DNA of 64,000 nucleotides from Strigamia acuminata. Taxonomy: Eukaryota; Arthropoda; Chilopoda; Geophilomorpha; Linotaeniidae. Position numbers and translations under genes: made by a program. Where the stretch lies: contig OX442323.1 of assembly GCA_949358305.1 (NCBI GenBank), positions 7,998,001 to 8,062,000 of the forward strand. The letters are read 5' to 3'. Below the pieces are notes generated by a model. The model did not search any database and had not been told where the DNA came from. It saw nothing but the letters and a program-made list of their open reading frames with translations. Positions 12,240 through 24,699 of this stretch are shown piece by piece; within the stretch, counting starts at the first letter, position 1, and the number at the start of each line of letters is the position of its first letter.

Positions 12240-15200
12240 GTTTTTCAACTGTTTAATCTGACACACAATTTTAAAAACACCAAGTAAATTCTTGTAATCT
12301 ACTATTTGTTTTCTTTGATTTCCTCCTACCCCTCTTATCTTCCAAAATTATGCAACCGGTCTTTCTTTCCGCACCCAAAATCCATCAAACACAAATCAAT
12401 CATTTAAAAAAAAAAAAAAAAAAATCCATCTCGCCACAAATATGAAACACTACAAAAGGATTAACTTAAAGAATTCTACCTGTCACTACATAGGAATTTA
12501 AATGGCATCACCACTATAATTACCCACCTGCAAACATCTCAAATGTACTTACAAAACAATCATTTTTTTTAGACATAAACATTTTTTTATTAAGAAATCT
12601 GATCTTTGGAATCAACGTCACACCATAAAAAACATATTCTTATCATTAAAACACTGATAAAAAAAATTCCAACCTATAAAAAGCAGGAAAAAAAGAAAGA
12701 TAAAAAAAAAAAAAAACTACTAAACTGGTTCAACTTAATAAATCTCGAGTTTCAAAATTATTAACCACCTAATGACCATCAACAGTTGACTAATTAGCCA
12801 CACCACAACATTACACATTTTTTCTCCATAATTACACTCATTACACAATTTGCTGACCTCATTTCATGACCAAAACACATTATTCCAGCCCTCAAAATTA
12901 ACTCCACATAAAACCCAATGCCCAGACTGTTTAGATTGTTTATTTCCATCAAAAATGTGTAATTTACAAAATTTGTCTTGACAAACAAACAATTTGTCAA
13001 ACGGCCTTTCTCCTTAATCAAATGTTTGTTCTTGACCTGCTTTTTCTCACCTGTAACCACCTGAACATGAAAAAAAAATCATTGTTGCAAACACTCCAAC
13101 TGGTATTTAAAGATCCAATTTAAATTCCAAATTAAATTTCACAAAAAAAAAAAAAACTTAAATATAAATTATATTCATCCTATCTTTGGACTGGAACCAT
13201 TTTTTCCCCACTTTATGCATGGATACCCAGCAATTTACAATATTTTACACATGTCACACATCCTTTCCTATTTCCTCAAATATAAAAAAAATTAAAAACA
13301 AAAAAAAACACAACTTATTTCACTTTTATTTTAATTTTTTTAAAAAAAAAAAATTTTAATTTTTTAAAATTTTTTTTCCCCACAAACCCAAACAAAAACG
13401 ACTTTACTTCCCCCATTCATCACAAGGAGGGGCAAACAGGAAGTACGGTTACATGACCACATGGGGGGAAGAACCCTTCATCTAGAACATCACAGGAAAA
13501 ACAATTTTTTGTTGCTTGAAGAATTAAAATCGTTGTTTTTGTTTTCATTTTCTTCTTAAATCAACAAATTTCGTCTCTAACAAAACACAGAGCTTAATTA
13601 GCTCCCAAGAGCTCTATTTATAATCACCCTATGACCTTGTCTTAGTTTATCTTGGCTGTTAAAACCCATTTGCCAACCCTCCCTGCTCCAGACCGGAAGT
13701 TAAGCGATGCAAATACATTTAAGAGCTGCCGCTTTCCTTACAGAGGGGAAAAGGAAGAGCTCTGCATCAAGAGTTATCCACAAAAAAAGTAAAACCCTGC
13801 AAATCCTGACATAAAATCGCAATACGAAGAACAATGTACTAAAAATATATACATATACGTGTCATGATCTTTACAAATTAAGAAAAATTCAGCGTACATA
13901 TGAAATGAAAGCTCGAATCGTCAAAAACTAAACACCAGAAACGTTAATTAAACAACACTGCCCACAACTAATAATTAATCGAAACGAAACTTTAGCATTG
14001 AAGCATTATTGTGTCGTACTATAACATGTTATAGCTATGACTTGATTCGTCAACAGTTGTGCTCGCCACGATTTTTCGAAAAATAGTGGTTGTCTACCCC
14101 TTTACATAGCTCCATTACGCCTTTTTTTGAAGGCCTTGGAGACCCACACATCCAATTTAGAAAAGTTTCCTGGGATATAGACAGTCTCAAATCTGTTTAG
14201 TTTTTAATTTTATCTCATTCTGTTTACAAGTTATGAGAAATATTGTAAATTTTCACTTTTTGGAGTTTTTAATTTTTTTCTCTTTAACTATTCATTTTTT
14301 TTCAAAAAACTTTTAATGAAATGATAGCTCAACAATCCTTTAAATCCTCCTAAAACCATTTTTACTTGTGAGAAATAGTTTTTGAGAAATTTCAAATATT
14401 AAAAGTTCCAAAAAATAGAGTATGCTATTTTTTTGGCAAGGAGTTGTATTGCTGTATTTTTTGTTCTTCATTGCCTGTGAATAACACCGTACACTCGCTT
14501 GCTTCCGGTTCATGCGTCTTAAGCTTCCTCTACCATCTGTCGCATTCCCAGATACACAAAATGAACCATTAATCAAATAACTTACTTCGGTCTTTCTTTT
14601 ACAGAGTAGTTATCAGATCCATAATAATTAACAGGATGCATTCATCATCAATTCATAATTCTTGTTAAGTGCATAAAGGATGTTGCCACTATTTAATTCA
14701 ATATCATGAACTCGTGATGTATTTTTTTTTTAATTTCTTCCAGAACTGTACCACAACCTCATGCTTTGGACACATTTTCCTCTAGACATAACCTGGCAAA
14801 CTTCTTTTAATTAAAACCAATAATTTGATTTTATACAACAATACAAATTAGGATATCTGTATCATATCATTTGTGATAATTACAATATGCAAGTGCAAGG
14901 TGGTGAATTAAAAAAGCAAGTTCAATGAAATGGTTCAACCTCTGCATTCTGAGGGGGCTGAACTCTTGTCAAATTGTATAGAACATTATTCAAAAATTAC
15001 TCTCATTGTGTGCCATGGGTCAAACCACAATAAAACAAAAACAATTAACCATTTTCACAACATCCCAATAAAACACTTGCACTTCCATCATTATCATAAC
15101 AACCAGCCAAAAGTGTCATTATCAATGATCCATCACCAATTCTCTTCCTTGACAACTTGATTTACAAGGTGAGTGGCCACACATTCTATATTTTAACTAC

Positions 15201-16790
15201 CACTCATAAAACACAACCAATAAACAAAAATATATTAATAAAAACAAAACCTGGTGATGAAACCCGTCGCATGTCTGGTCCATATATGGTTCAAAAATAT
15301 ATTTTACACTATACAGTCGAAACTCTTTATAACGAATCGCAAGGAACCGGAAAAATCGATTCTTTATATCGAGAATTCATCACATCGAAAACCAAACCAG
15401 CCATTTTTAGGGTCAAAAAAATATTTGTTAATTAAACTTGAAAATACCCCAAAAAAACTGGTGTGTTTATACTTTTGAAACAGTATGATAACTGTGCAAT
15501 AAATAATTTTAGACTTTCATGTTTTCGTTAACAAAAACTCAATTTTAATGTTTGAATTTATATCAAGATACCGGTCAAGTTTAAACCCAAATTAATCACC
15601 ACATAATAATGTAAACATGAAACTCAAATCTTACCTATTAACACATAAACAAGTGTAAAATTTCAAAACCAAAAAAAAAAAAACCAACCAATGGAGTAGA
15701 AAAGTAGAATAAACCCCCTTGGCCACATACCAACAAACCTGTTTCCATAGCAACTAGTGGAAAGAATAAGGGGGTATAACAACAACCTTGCCAAGGACAT
15801 CAAAGCAGCCCCCTCTTCAGTGTTTCATGGCCATTTTGTCCCCTTCACCTGGCCTCAGATAAGGGAGGCACTCCAGACATTTGCACACCCAGGAAGTGAA
15901 AGATGAGCCAACTTAAACAGGACTTGTTAACCAATCCAAAAACAGAAATAATAAAAAAATAAAAATTATTTTCTTCTTTTTCCAATTAGAAATGTTGTGT
16001 TGAAAACATCCAGGATGTATCCAGGCAAACTTGATATAATTGCATGGCCCCAAGTTTATAAATTAGGTCACAAGAGGGCAGAGCACTAATTCAGCCATCA
16101 CTCTCTTCTAGAGATGTTCAAGTTTGAAGAAAAGAGATTTATTTGGGAAAAATCTCCATCCCTCCAATAAAATAATAACAAGGCTGCATAATTATAGAGA
16201 TTAGCTTAGAAATGGTAACCCTAAACTTGGATTTGAGGAAACTCAATTCACCCCTCATGAAGAAAAAATAAATTCCATTAAAATCACCATTTGTGTCTAC
16301 AGGGGTGAGGAAAATTGAAATCAAACTCATACTTATTACTTCTATACAGCTCTTTCCCACACTCATAATAATAATAATAATGAAACATTATCAGTTGATT
16401 ATTTTATCAAAAGCCTGCTGCATTGCATAATGCCAGAATGAGGTTTCAGCATGCATTCAAACCGAGGAATTTCTATTTGCACCTCCCAACAACCAACTCA
16501 GGCATACAATCCTCCACATTCCATAAATTCTTCTGCACAAAGCTACCTTTGGGCCTGCTTTCATTCAGTCCTCTCAATGAAGAAATCCAAATTACAAGCT
16601 TTAAGTGGTGTCCATTTTCTGCTGTACAATGCAGCGCATTATAAACAGCGCATACAAACAGCGCATTCATAAACCAATTTATAAAACAATTTTTAAACAG
16701 CAAATTCCTAAGGAACTTGTATTTAAGAATTGATATTTATTGTGACAATCAAACACACTTGTAACATTTTATGGACGTTACACCATGAAC
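12240..16790. other. Gene-poor AT-rich stretch
   Basis: No exon with both coding character and splice signals was found on either strand. The stretch contains many A/T homopolymers, a long AT near-palindrome at about 13325-13375, and short open frames without family resemblance. It may be intergenic or part of a long upstream intron of smash. Confidence 0.5.
15312..15400. mobile_element. Possible end of a pogo/Tigger-like element
   Basis: The sequence TACAGTCGAAACTCTTTATA followed by ACGAATCG resembles the terminal repeats (CAGTCGAATCTCGTTATAAC-type) of pogo-like Tc/mariner elements. No matching opposite end was found nearby, so this is at best a solo or truncated end. Confidence 0.35.
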
Positions 16791-16820
16791 CAACGATAAC
16801 ACGGACACGTATCCACATGT

Positions 16821-16990
16821 TCAATGCGTTTTGCCACCGATGTTGCCAATTCTGATCACCGAAACTGGTGATGTCTCGTGCAGTAATTGAATTGTTTCAC
16901 GGGCCGTACGGCATGTGACACCGTCTTGTTGAAACCACATATTGGCCACATCAATATCATCCAATTTCGGCAGAAAGAACCCTAAACTCT
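16821..16990 (-). pseudogene. Degenerate Tc1/mariner-superfamily transposase fragment
   Basis: The minus strand reads FFLPKLDDIDVANMWFQQDG followed by VTCRTARETIQLLHE, then degenerates to a stop at 16821. The pattern F-P-LDDIDV-MWFQQDGA-CHTA is typical of the DDE catalytic region of IS630/Tc1/mariner-type transposases common in insect genomes; the D of QQDG is the usual second catalytic Asp. Upstream coding sequence is out of frame and downstream sequence is lost, so it is an inactive fossil. The sequence to about 17095 may belong to the same element. Confidence 0.75.
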
Positions 16991-17099
16991 CAGCTGTCAA
17001 ATCGTTGTTGTTTCAGGGTTGCCAACAATTTACTGCACAAATGGCGGCAAATTCAAATCTTGCGTCAATTTTGGAACACCCTTTATACAGCCGCACTGT

Positions 17100-18250
17100 A
17101 TTCTCGGGTGACAACAGGTAACAAACATGCTTAGTTGGCAAGCAATGCATGACACGTGATTGCTCTCATCCAATCAGCGCACAGAACAACGAATCAAAAG
17201 GAAATAACACCGATACGTGTTCATGTTTAATATTCCCATACTGTTTTCAGTCGCAGTGAGGATTCACACAACACTTAAAACATCAAAACATTTCTAACTG
17301 CAAGTTAAACATGACTTTATGAATTTGCTTATAATATCTGGAACTTTTCCACAATTATATTGCTTAGCATTAATCTAAAATCCCCATTAAAACATAAAAC
17401 TACATTCAATTAAGGCCACTATCTACTAATCCACCCATCAGCACAACAATAACACTTGTTCCAAAGACCCAGAACAATTTGGAACATGGAAAAGAAAAAA
17501 AATAAAGTCTCAATTTCCTACAGCAACATTAGTCACACTCATTTAAGCTGTACCCTTCACTAAATTAGTCTCCCAAACTGGAACAAGGGTATACCCATCC
17601 AACAACAAGCAGACATAAAAAGTGAAAAAATTACTCAAGGACCTTGAACTTCAGATAAAATCTATATTTTGTCCCATCAAACCTCTTATTTATGTTCCCA
17701 AACACACAGTGGAACCCTCAAATCAAGGGAAGTAAATCATAATAGGGAATATTTTGTTTTTTATTTTGCTTTTTTAATATCAACCTCAGGCTAATAAGCA
17801 TTTAACTTGATTTTTTTTATAGCCCTACAATAAAAAAAAAATAAAAACTTAAAAAAAAAATAATTTTATGTTTCTTTTATTGTCAAAGACTTTATTTAAC
17901 CTATAATTTAGTCCACATTCAATGCAGCCACAACCCAGTAAATCAAATTTCAATCCACCACCCAACCCTTTGTTAAGACTACACAGTTGTGTCAAGTTGA
18001 TTGCACATTCCTGATTTCAATCTTTTAATCATTAGTATTCAGCCAGCAATTTCACTTCAAATGTATTAAACAAACAAACAACCACTTTCATCAATCTTAT
18101 GCAATTATTAAAATTTTCACCACACAACAGAGCAGAGACAGATTTATTGATATTCCTCACAGTAAAAAGCACTACCCCATTCTAAATCACCTCCAGAAGT
18201 ACGTGCAGTCTAATGATCCAATGATTTGTGTATTATTTGTACATTAAATA
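17100..18250. other. No gene seen
   Basis: A/T-rich DNA with scattered homopolymers and no open frame that shows coding character, splice structure or family resemblance. Confidence 0.5.
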
Positions 18251-18304
18251 ATGCATTTCATAATATAGCGCGTCATGAAAATAATACGTTCACGTCGGAC
18301 ATTA

Positions 18305-18793
18305 GAGTTTGCAAGATGCATTTTTCCCTTACAGTTAAAGACTATACAGTATAAAAATAGTGTAAAGGAAAAATGATAAATTAAGTCTTTGCGGGCTGCA
18401 CTTTTCCCTTATCACTACACTATTTCAGCCAACTACTGACAGTTAGTAATTTTGGGCCTAAAAATTCAATTTGGGGGCGTAAATGTGCAAATTTCTGCAT
18501 AAAATTCCATTATTATGCCTACAAAGTATGGTTTTGGGCCTAAAATTCAATTTTGGGCCTCACTTATCATTCAATCTACGTACCTATGACTGATGTGTTT
18601 GATCGGGACAACAAAATAATCGCCATTTGCAATGAGCGGAGCTAACAATATAGTGTTCTCAATTCTGATTGGCTGCACTATATTTTAATTTAGTGTTGAA
18701 AACGATACACTAAAGATTTTTCCCTTACGATATGGCACTAAAATAGTGTAACGTGGCACAAAATAAGGGAAAAATGCACCCCGCAAACTCTCT
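18305..18793. mobile_element. MITE nested in an older repeat
   Basis: The ends are inverted repeats of about 27 bp (GAGTTTGCAAGATGCATTTT... at the left, ...AAAATGCACCCCGCAAACTC at the right). ATTA occurs on both flanks (18301-18304 and 18794-18797), consistent with a 4-bp target duplication. The flanks (TCATGAAAATAATACGTTCA before, ACGTAGCCACTGCCT after) occur joined, without the insert, at about 20972-21020, which serves as an empty-site relative. No coding capacity is seen. Confidence 0.75.
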
Positions 18794-20868
18794 ATTAACG
18801 TAGCCACTGCCTATTTTAAAACCCATAGCACCCAATGCGTTTCAAAATACATTGCAATATAATTTCAATGTATTCTTTAACCATGCAATGCCAGATCATA
18901 CCTTAAGCCGGCCCTGAATTCCTCTAATGAAAGTCTATTTCGGTGAACAAGGAATTGTTTTAAATTAACTCTTCCTGTACTAAGCGTGATCGATTTTGAC
19001 TCCGGTTCAATTTTATTTCTATGGTGGTCTCTCCATCCAAATATTAAAAGATTATTTTTTAAGTGTTGGCAGTAATTTTTTTGACACTATAGGATACTTG
19101 CCAAAGTTAAAGTTTGGAAAAATAAGCTTTAAGTGAATAAACACATCCCATTCAAGTGGTTACATAACCTTTTGTCCACTCCAGGCATGTTACATCAGAA
19201 TGTGGGTTCACATGAAAAAAACTTATATTATTATTATCAATTTGGAAAGATGAAAACATACCTAGCTTTTACTGAGTGCAAAAAAAATCCTCACAGAAGA
19301 AAACCGTATCCCCTAATTATTTGCAGAGTGCAATAGGATATGCTCCCATGTATGTATTTAGCCATCCTGACATGAACTGACCTGCTATAGCTTGTTTTAT
19401 TGCAACAGGTCAAGTCACCACTTTCCCTAATTGGAAATGACGGCTCAGCTGTTCAGAAAACCCATTATAACAACAAGCAGCCATCACCAATATAGGTCAT
19501 AACCAAACAAATAATATCACTTCCGTCATCCGGCATCAGCTTAACCATATACTTCACTATATCTTAACAGCACATATGAACTTAACAAACCTTCTAACCT
19601 AGAACTTTTCCTATATTTAGTCCAATGCCCTTTTTATTGACCAAAATACCAAACCTCCTAAATTCAAAATAGAATATTTGTTACTGGTAATTAGAAATGA
19701 CTGGTTAAGCTACAAACTGAAGTTCATTCAGAGCTCTTGACAGTTCCAAAGAATCACCCTCTTGGAGCCTTAAGAGGTCAACAACTTGTCAGAAGAAATG
19801 GGAGTTAAAAAATTTCATTTTTCTTTGACTCAAGACCTGTACCAGGTAACCTATGACCCCTTCAAACTAAAGTAAGCAAGAAAAATACCATTCGCTTCCC
19901 TTCAACCAAAAGTGTTTGGAAATAATGTGCTGATAATAATTAATTTCAAAAGTAATGGAATCGTGCTTTCGGCCTTACCGCTGCCGATGTACACATGTGC
20001 ACATGTGGCCAACAGCCCAATAATTGATGGAATTTTTCCAGTAACTACTCCAACTGTTACACTTATAAACAGTTTAACTTTGTGACCATTGCAAAATAAC
20101 ACAAGTTACACAAACCATTCTGTTGTCACACTTCTCTGAGTGGACCAGAGTTCTCGTCCGGACGGGTTTGCAGGACCCAACCTAGACCCAGCATTGTTAC
20201 ATTCCCTCGCCCATCCAGACAGCCTGTTAGTCCAGACAACTTTCTCAACAGAGTACACGGTTTTCGACATCTTCGGAGTTTCAGAGTTTTCTAGCTTTAA
20301 GCAGATTCGCTGTATTGGGGTTGGACTGGTCATTTTTAGCCTATCAAACTTGTTCAAAGATCTCTTGCACCATCAAGTTCCAACACTGCATACTAATTTG
20401 AGTTAAAGTACTGACTTCCGGTCTATAATGTCCCAACACTACTTCTCCACATCTTTTTCTTTCCCTTTAGAACAAGGTGCTAATCTACGGCCATCTGGGA
20501 TTCCTTCAAGGAAAACACATTAAAAACACAATTGCAATCATCAATCCAGTGAGATTTTCATCAACAACTCCCATCTCTCTCTTTCTATATCAATTAAACA
20601 AGGGTCCCATCACTAGTCATTGTTTTCAACCACGATGGGACTTTGCTGACCTCGTCCAACCACTGCTGCAGGAAGTGCTTTACAATTTACATTTATTCCT
20701 ACACCACCGACTCTTTTCTCTAATACCATAAATCCTCTGACAGAGGATGGTCTTTTTATTAAAGAGATGCACAACTGGTACACCAGCCACAAGTGTATTG
20801 TTTTAGTCAAACTTTAGCAAGTATTGTATGTCCCAGATAAATAATTTCAGTTAAGTTAAACGAAGTGG

Positions 20869-21060
20869 CTAGGTTTACGTCCGACGTGCTAAAACCTCGA
20901 AAACATTGAATTTGAGAAAACTTAAGTTGAGGAAACAAACCGACATGAATAATTCTCAGCCAATCACAGTGCATCATGAAAATAATACGTTCATGTCGGA
21001 CTTCAACGTAGCCACTGCCTAAGCTAAAACCTAAAATTGTCGTGCTTGTCAGCATCCTCC
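20869..21060. repeat. Second copy of the repeat that hosts the 18.3-kb MITE
   Basis: The stretch with TCATGAAAATAATACGTTCA, GTCGGAC and AACGTAGCCACTGCCT matches the two flanks of the element at 18305-18793 but lacks the insert. The family is unnamed here; only two copies are visible. Confidence 0.65.
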
Positions 21061-24000
21061 GTTGAAAAAAATATGGCTTTACAAATTGTAAATGTTCCAA
21101 AAGTTAATGTGGAAATGTGAGCTTTACAGTTTTTGTAAAGTTGTTGTAAAATCGAAGACAAATTAGACATTTAATTCCAGAAAGCTGGAAAATGTCCGAT
21201 GTAAAAACAATTAAATGACAATTAAAATACGCGGCCTTTCGACTATTGCCGGTCATCATCAGTGGTTGCAATGAAAAAGATAATCTTTTATGAGACCACT
21301 AAGCTGCTCTGCTAATCCACATTTCATTTCCCAATGGGCAAAGAATTAATTTCCAGTTTGATCATTAATGCAAGAAGCGAAGTCGCATTCATCATACCCT
21401 AAGACTAGAGGCTCCAGTGTCTGGAATCAAGCAGCAACCTTCAACTGTCATCCTAATGCCAACCACTCTAGGATAAATGCAACCCTTTATGCTCAGAGTG
21501 AATGGATAAAGGCAATGTGTACAAGTGGCAATAAATCATGACAAAGTTACTCTTTTTCCACAGTTTGTCACTCACTAGCTTTATATAAACCAACTGGTGG
21601 ACATATCAGAGGACTGAATCTAGGCTCACAGCAGTGTGTCTATAGCAATCAACAAGAAGCAGGTAACAGCCACACCCTACCACTATAGGCTACACAGTCA
21701 AACTTAAGGGTTGAAATCTTGATGGCCTTGGAAAGTGCCTGATTACCACACTACATAAAAGTGACCTTCAACCAAAATTCTTGGGCACCCAACAAAATAA
21801 AAAAAATTAAACAGAATAAAAAGCTGGAATAAAAAATAAAAGCTTTCATGACAAAGAAAGCATTTAACAAGCCAATTTACAACACTTGCATTTCCAAAGA
21901 GTTTATACATTAATGCAATTACATGTTTAATAAACATGTTTAAATTAAAAGGGAAAAATAAATGTCAAATTCAAATGCCAAATTAACTGTCCATAAAAAT
22001 TTGCAAAATCCCACAGTACAATTGTCCACACTTCACTGCTTTGCACATGTTTCGCACCCTACTATTGTGGCCCTTCTGTATAATTTCACCTTCATGGATC
22101 TATGAATACAGGAAAAATATAACCATTTAACCTGACTATTGGTTTTCTTCATTGATTGTTTTCATTAAACAAATTACTCCTTCCCAATTGCCCCACATTC
22201 ATGTCCCCATACAAGATGTTTACATTGTTCAAGAGATACATAACTAGAAAAACTGGATCAGAACAAGTAAATTAAGGATGAAGATAATTACATGACCTAA
22301 GTAAACCAGCAGGTGGTTAATAGAAATAACCCCTTCAATAAAATTAATCAAAATGATTGACTACGGGTTTCCGGCAACAACTTACTAACACCGCGCGAAA
22401 TCCAAGAGACAAAGTAATAGCCAGAACTAATACATCTAAGACTTCAGTGCCATGACCCAGCCACTATTATTCAAGCTTAGAGTAGCTCTGAAGGCTGCAA
22501 TCTAAAATTTCTTGACAATTAGTTTGCGCTGTGACACCGAAATCTCCGGTAGTAATCTTTTTAAGGATTGCTATTAATGACCCCCCTGAATTAACCCCCC
22601 AAAAAAACTAATAAGGAAAATCTACTTAGTCCCCCAAAAACTGAATTCCCCCCCAAACACAAATATCAAAAATAACTCAATTACCCCCCAAAATGAGCAT
22701 AATACGTTGCAGTTATTACACTACAAGTGCGTTTTTAGCCTTAGACGGCCTGCCGCGTTAAGGATCTGTGGGGCGATTTCCATAAGAACCCAACCTTGCA
22801 TTTGCACCGACAACTGGGAAAAGCCACAGTTTGACTTAAGCTTATCAAAACAAATTATAAGTTAGCCAAAGAATCAAAAGGAAATACACTTACCCGTGAC
22901 TGAAGCAACATACGCTTGAGTTGAGCTTCCACTCCGGCACAATCAAATTAACCCACACTGTGAATTCATTCTATATACGAAAATAAATACTAGTTTCAAC
23001 TTTATTTTTTAGGTCTTACCAAATCCTTGTTTCCTGTAAGTAATCTGACCACTAAGGCAACCTACATTCCAATTCTCATAAACATTCTTCATTCAAATTC
23101 ACATCACATACTTTTCCTTCTGTTTTATACCTTTTGCCTCATAAAACTACCTACAACCATCTATCTAACATATTCTAACTTTCTACAATCACCCAATGAA
23201 TGGCAACACACTTCAACAGGACAATGTCCTTTCATGGCCTTATCTCCCTTCCAAAAAAATGCAAATCCGATGCTTTAAAAAAAAAATATTGACTAGAATG
23301 AACAAACTTCCTCATACAACTATGAAAGTTGAGTCCTGACCCTTAAAAGGAAAGTTAATCAACACTCAAACTGCCCCTTATGTAATGGAAATAATAATTC
23401 AAGACAAAATTCCAATCCAAGGCTCAACAAAAACAAATTACCATCCTTTTTTATTTACTACAAATTCTTTAACCATCCAAGCATGAACTCAATCCAAATG
23501 AACTTTTCATACAATGTCAAGTTTAAGATTAGAATCAATCTTGTGGACAAAACAACCAAAGTAAAAAAAAAACTCCCAACTGTACATTTCAAGGAAGAAA
23601 AACTGTTCAAAAAAGCTCTGCTGTGCATACTAATTACCTACTTCTAAAACACAAACAAGTTCATCACCAAAAAAAAAGATATCTTCAAAAAAAATTAACC
23701 TAGACCTACATTTCAGTCATGATTCAAGGAGGTATGGGAAATAAGACCTTGATAAGTCCATGATTCTTGGGAAAAAACTTAAAAACTCAATTCCAAAATT
23801 CCAATGTAATCAACCTAATACCTAAATCACTCAGCTACTTGAGCTGTTTGAATACTGAGCATTGAACCTGTTCCATAAAGGATGAACATGTGGCTTTTGT
23901 CCACCATAAGGCCCCTCACAAAGCACAATATCTCTTCACCACATTCATCCATCCATCACAAAATTTTCCCTTCCAGGAAAAAAGGACTGCCAATGTGTCT

Positions 24001-24380
24001 TCTCCCACCTCCTGGAGGAGATGGAGCATGCAATCCCAAGCTCCAATTACCCAAACCCATTATCCTGATTCATCCCCAAAAAAAGAAATAGGATCTGCAT
24101 CATCAGTTCAACTCTAAATTAATTTTTTTCCCTTCCTGTTTGTATGGGAGAACTGCCAATCCATACATGGGAGTATTGGGTGGTCCCCAAAATGTCTCAC
24201 GACCCAAATGATAACCCGCGATTGATCGGCTTTTCCGACCGGTTCGAATAACTGGATTTTCCACCCAAATCTGAAGTTTTGAGAAATCCGATCCAAACCG
24301 ATCCAAACGCATCTATTTACTTATTTAATTTGTCGCTTCGTCTTTTGTCTCTCATCTAGTGTAGCCGTTTCGCAGGAGCT
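21061..24380. other. Gene-poor stretch
   Basis: No coding exon supported. The stretch includes C-homopolymer-rich sequence around 22570-22690 (repeated CCCCCCAAAA-type runs) and otherwise A/T-rich unique DNA. Confidence 0.5.
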
Positions 24381-24388
24381 GATAAACC

Positions 24389-24665
24389 AGGGGTCGGCAA
24401 GTAATTTTAAGTGGGGTCCGGATACTATTGAAAATTTTTATCGAGGTCCAGAAAAAAAATTATAAAACTTACTAGTTTTAAATTTTTATTTTAACTTATT
24501 TAAGTCACACCAAAAACACAAAAAAAAACCTAAAAAACCTAAAAAAAACACCAAAAATACCAAAATAATGTATAATATAAAATATTTGGCGGTCCAAGTT
24601 TCGACCTTCCGCGGTCCGTATCCGGACCGCTGTGATAGACCTTTTTTTAGGTGCTTTGAAGCTTG
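24389..24665. mobile_element. Possible hAT-like non-autonomous element fragment
   Basis: The left side has CCAGGGGTCGGCAAGTAATT, which resembles hAT termini of the CAGGGGTCGGCAA type. The body has inverted GGTCCGGATAC / CGTATCCGGACCGC segments. The expected opposite terminus is not visible, so it appears truncated. Confidence 0.4.
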
Positions 24666-24699
24666 AACTGTTATAGGGGCCCATTTGCAACCACCAAAG

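Noticed and set aside
13680-13730. GACCGGAAGTTAAGCGATGC resembling part of 5S rRNA
   Set aside because: Only about 15 bases are similar; the flanking arms needed for 5S structure are absent.
24103-24312. Minus-strand open frames near 24.1-24.3 kb
   Set aside because: No domain, no splice structure, and they adjoin an eroded transposon-like block.
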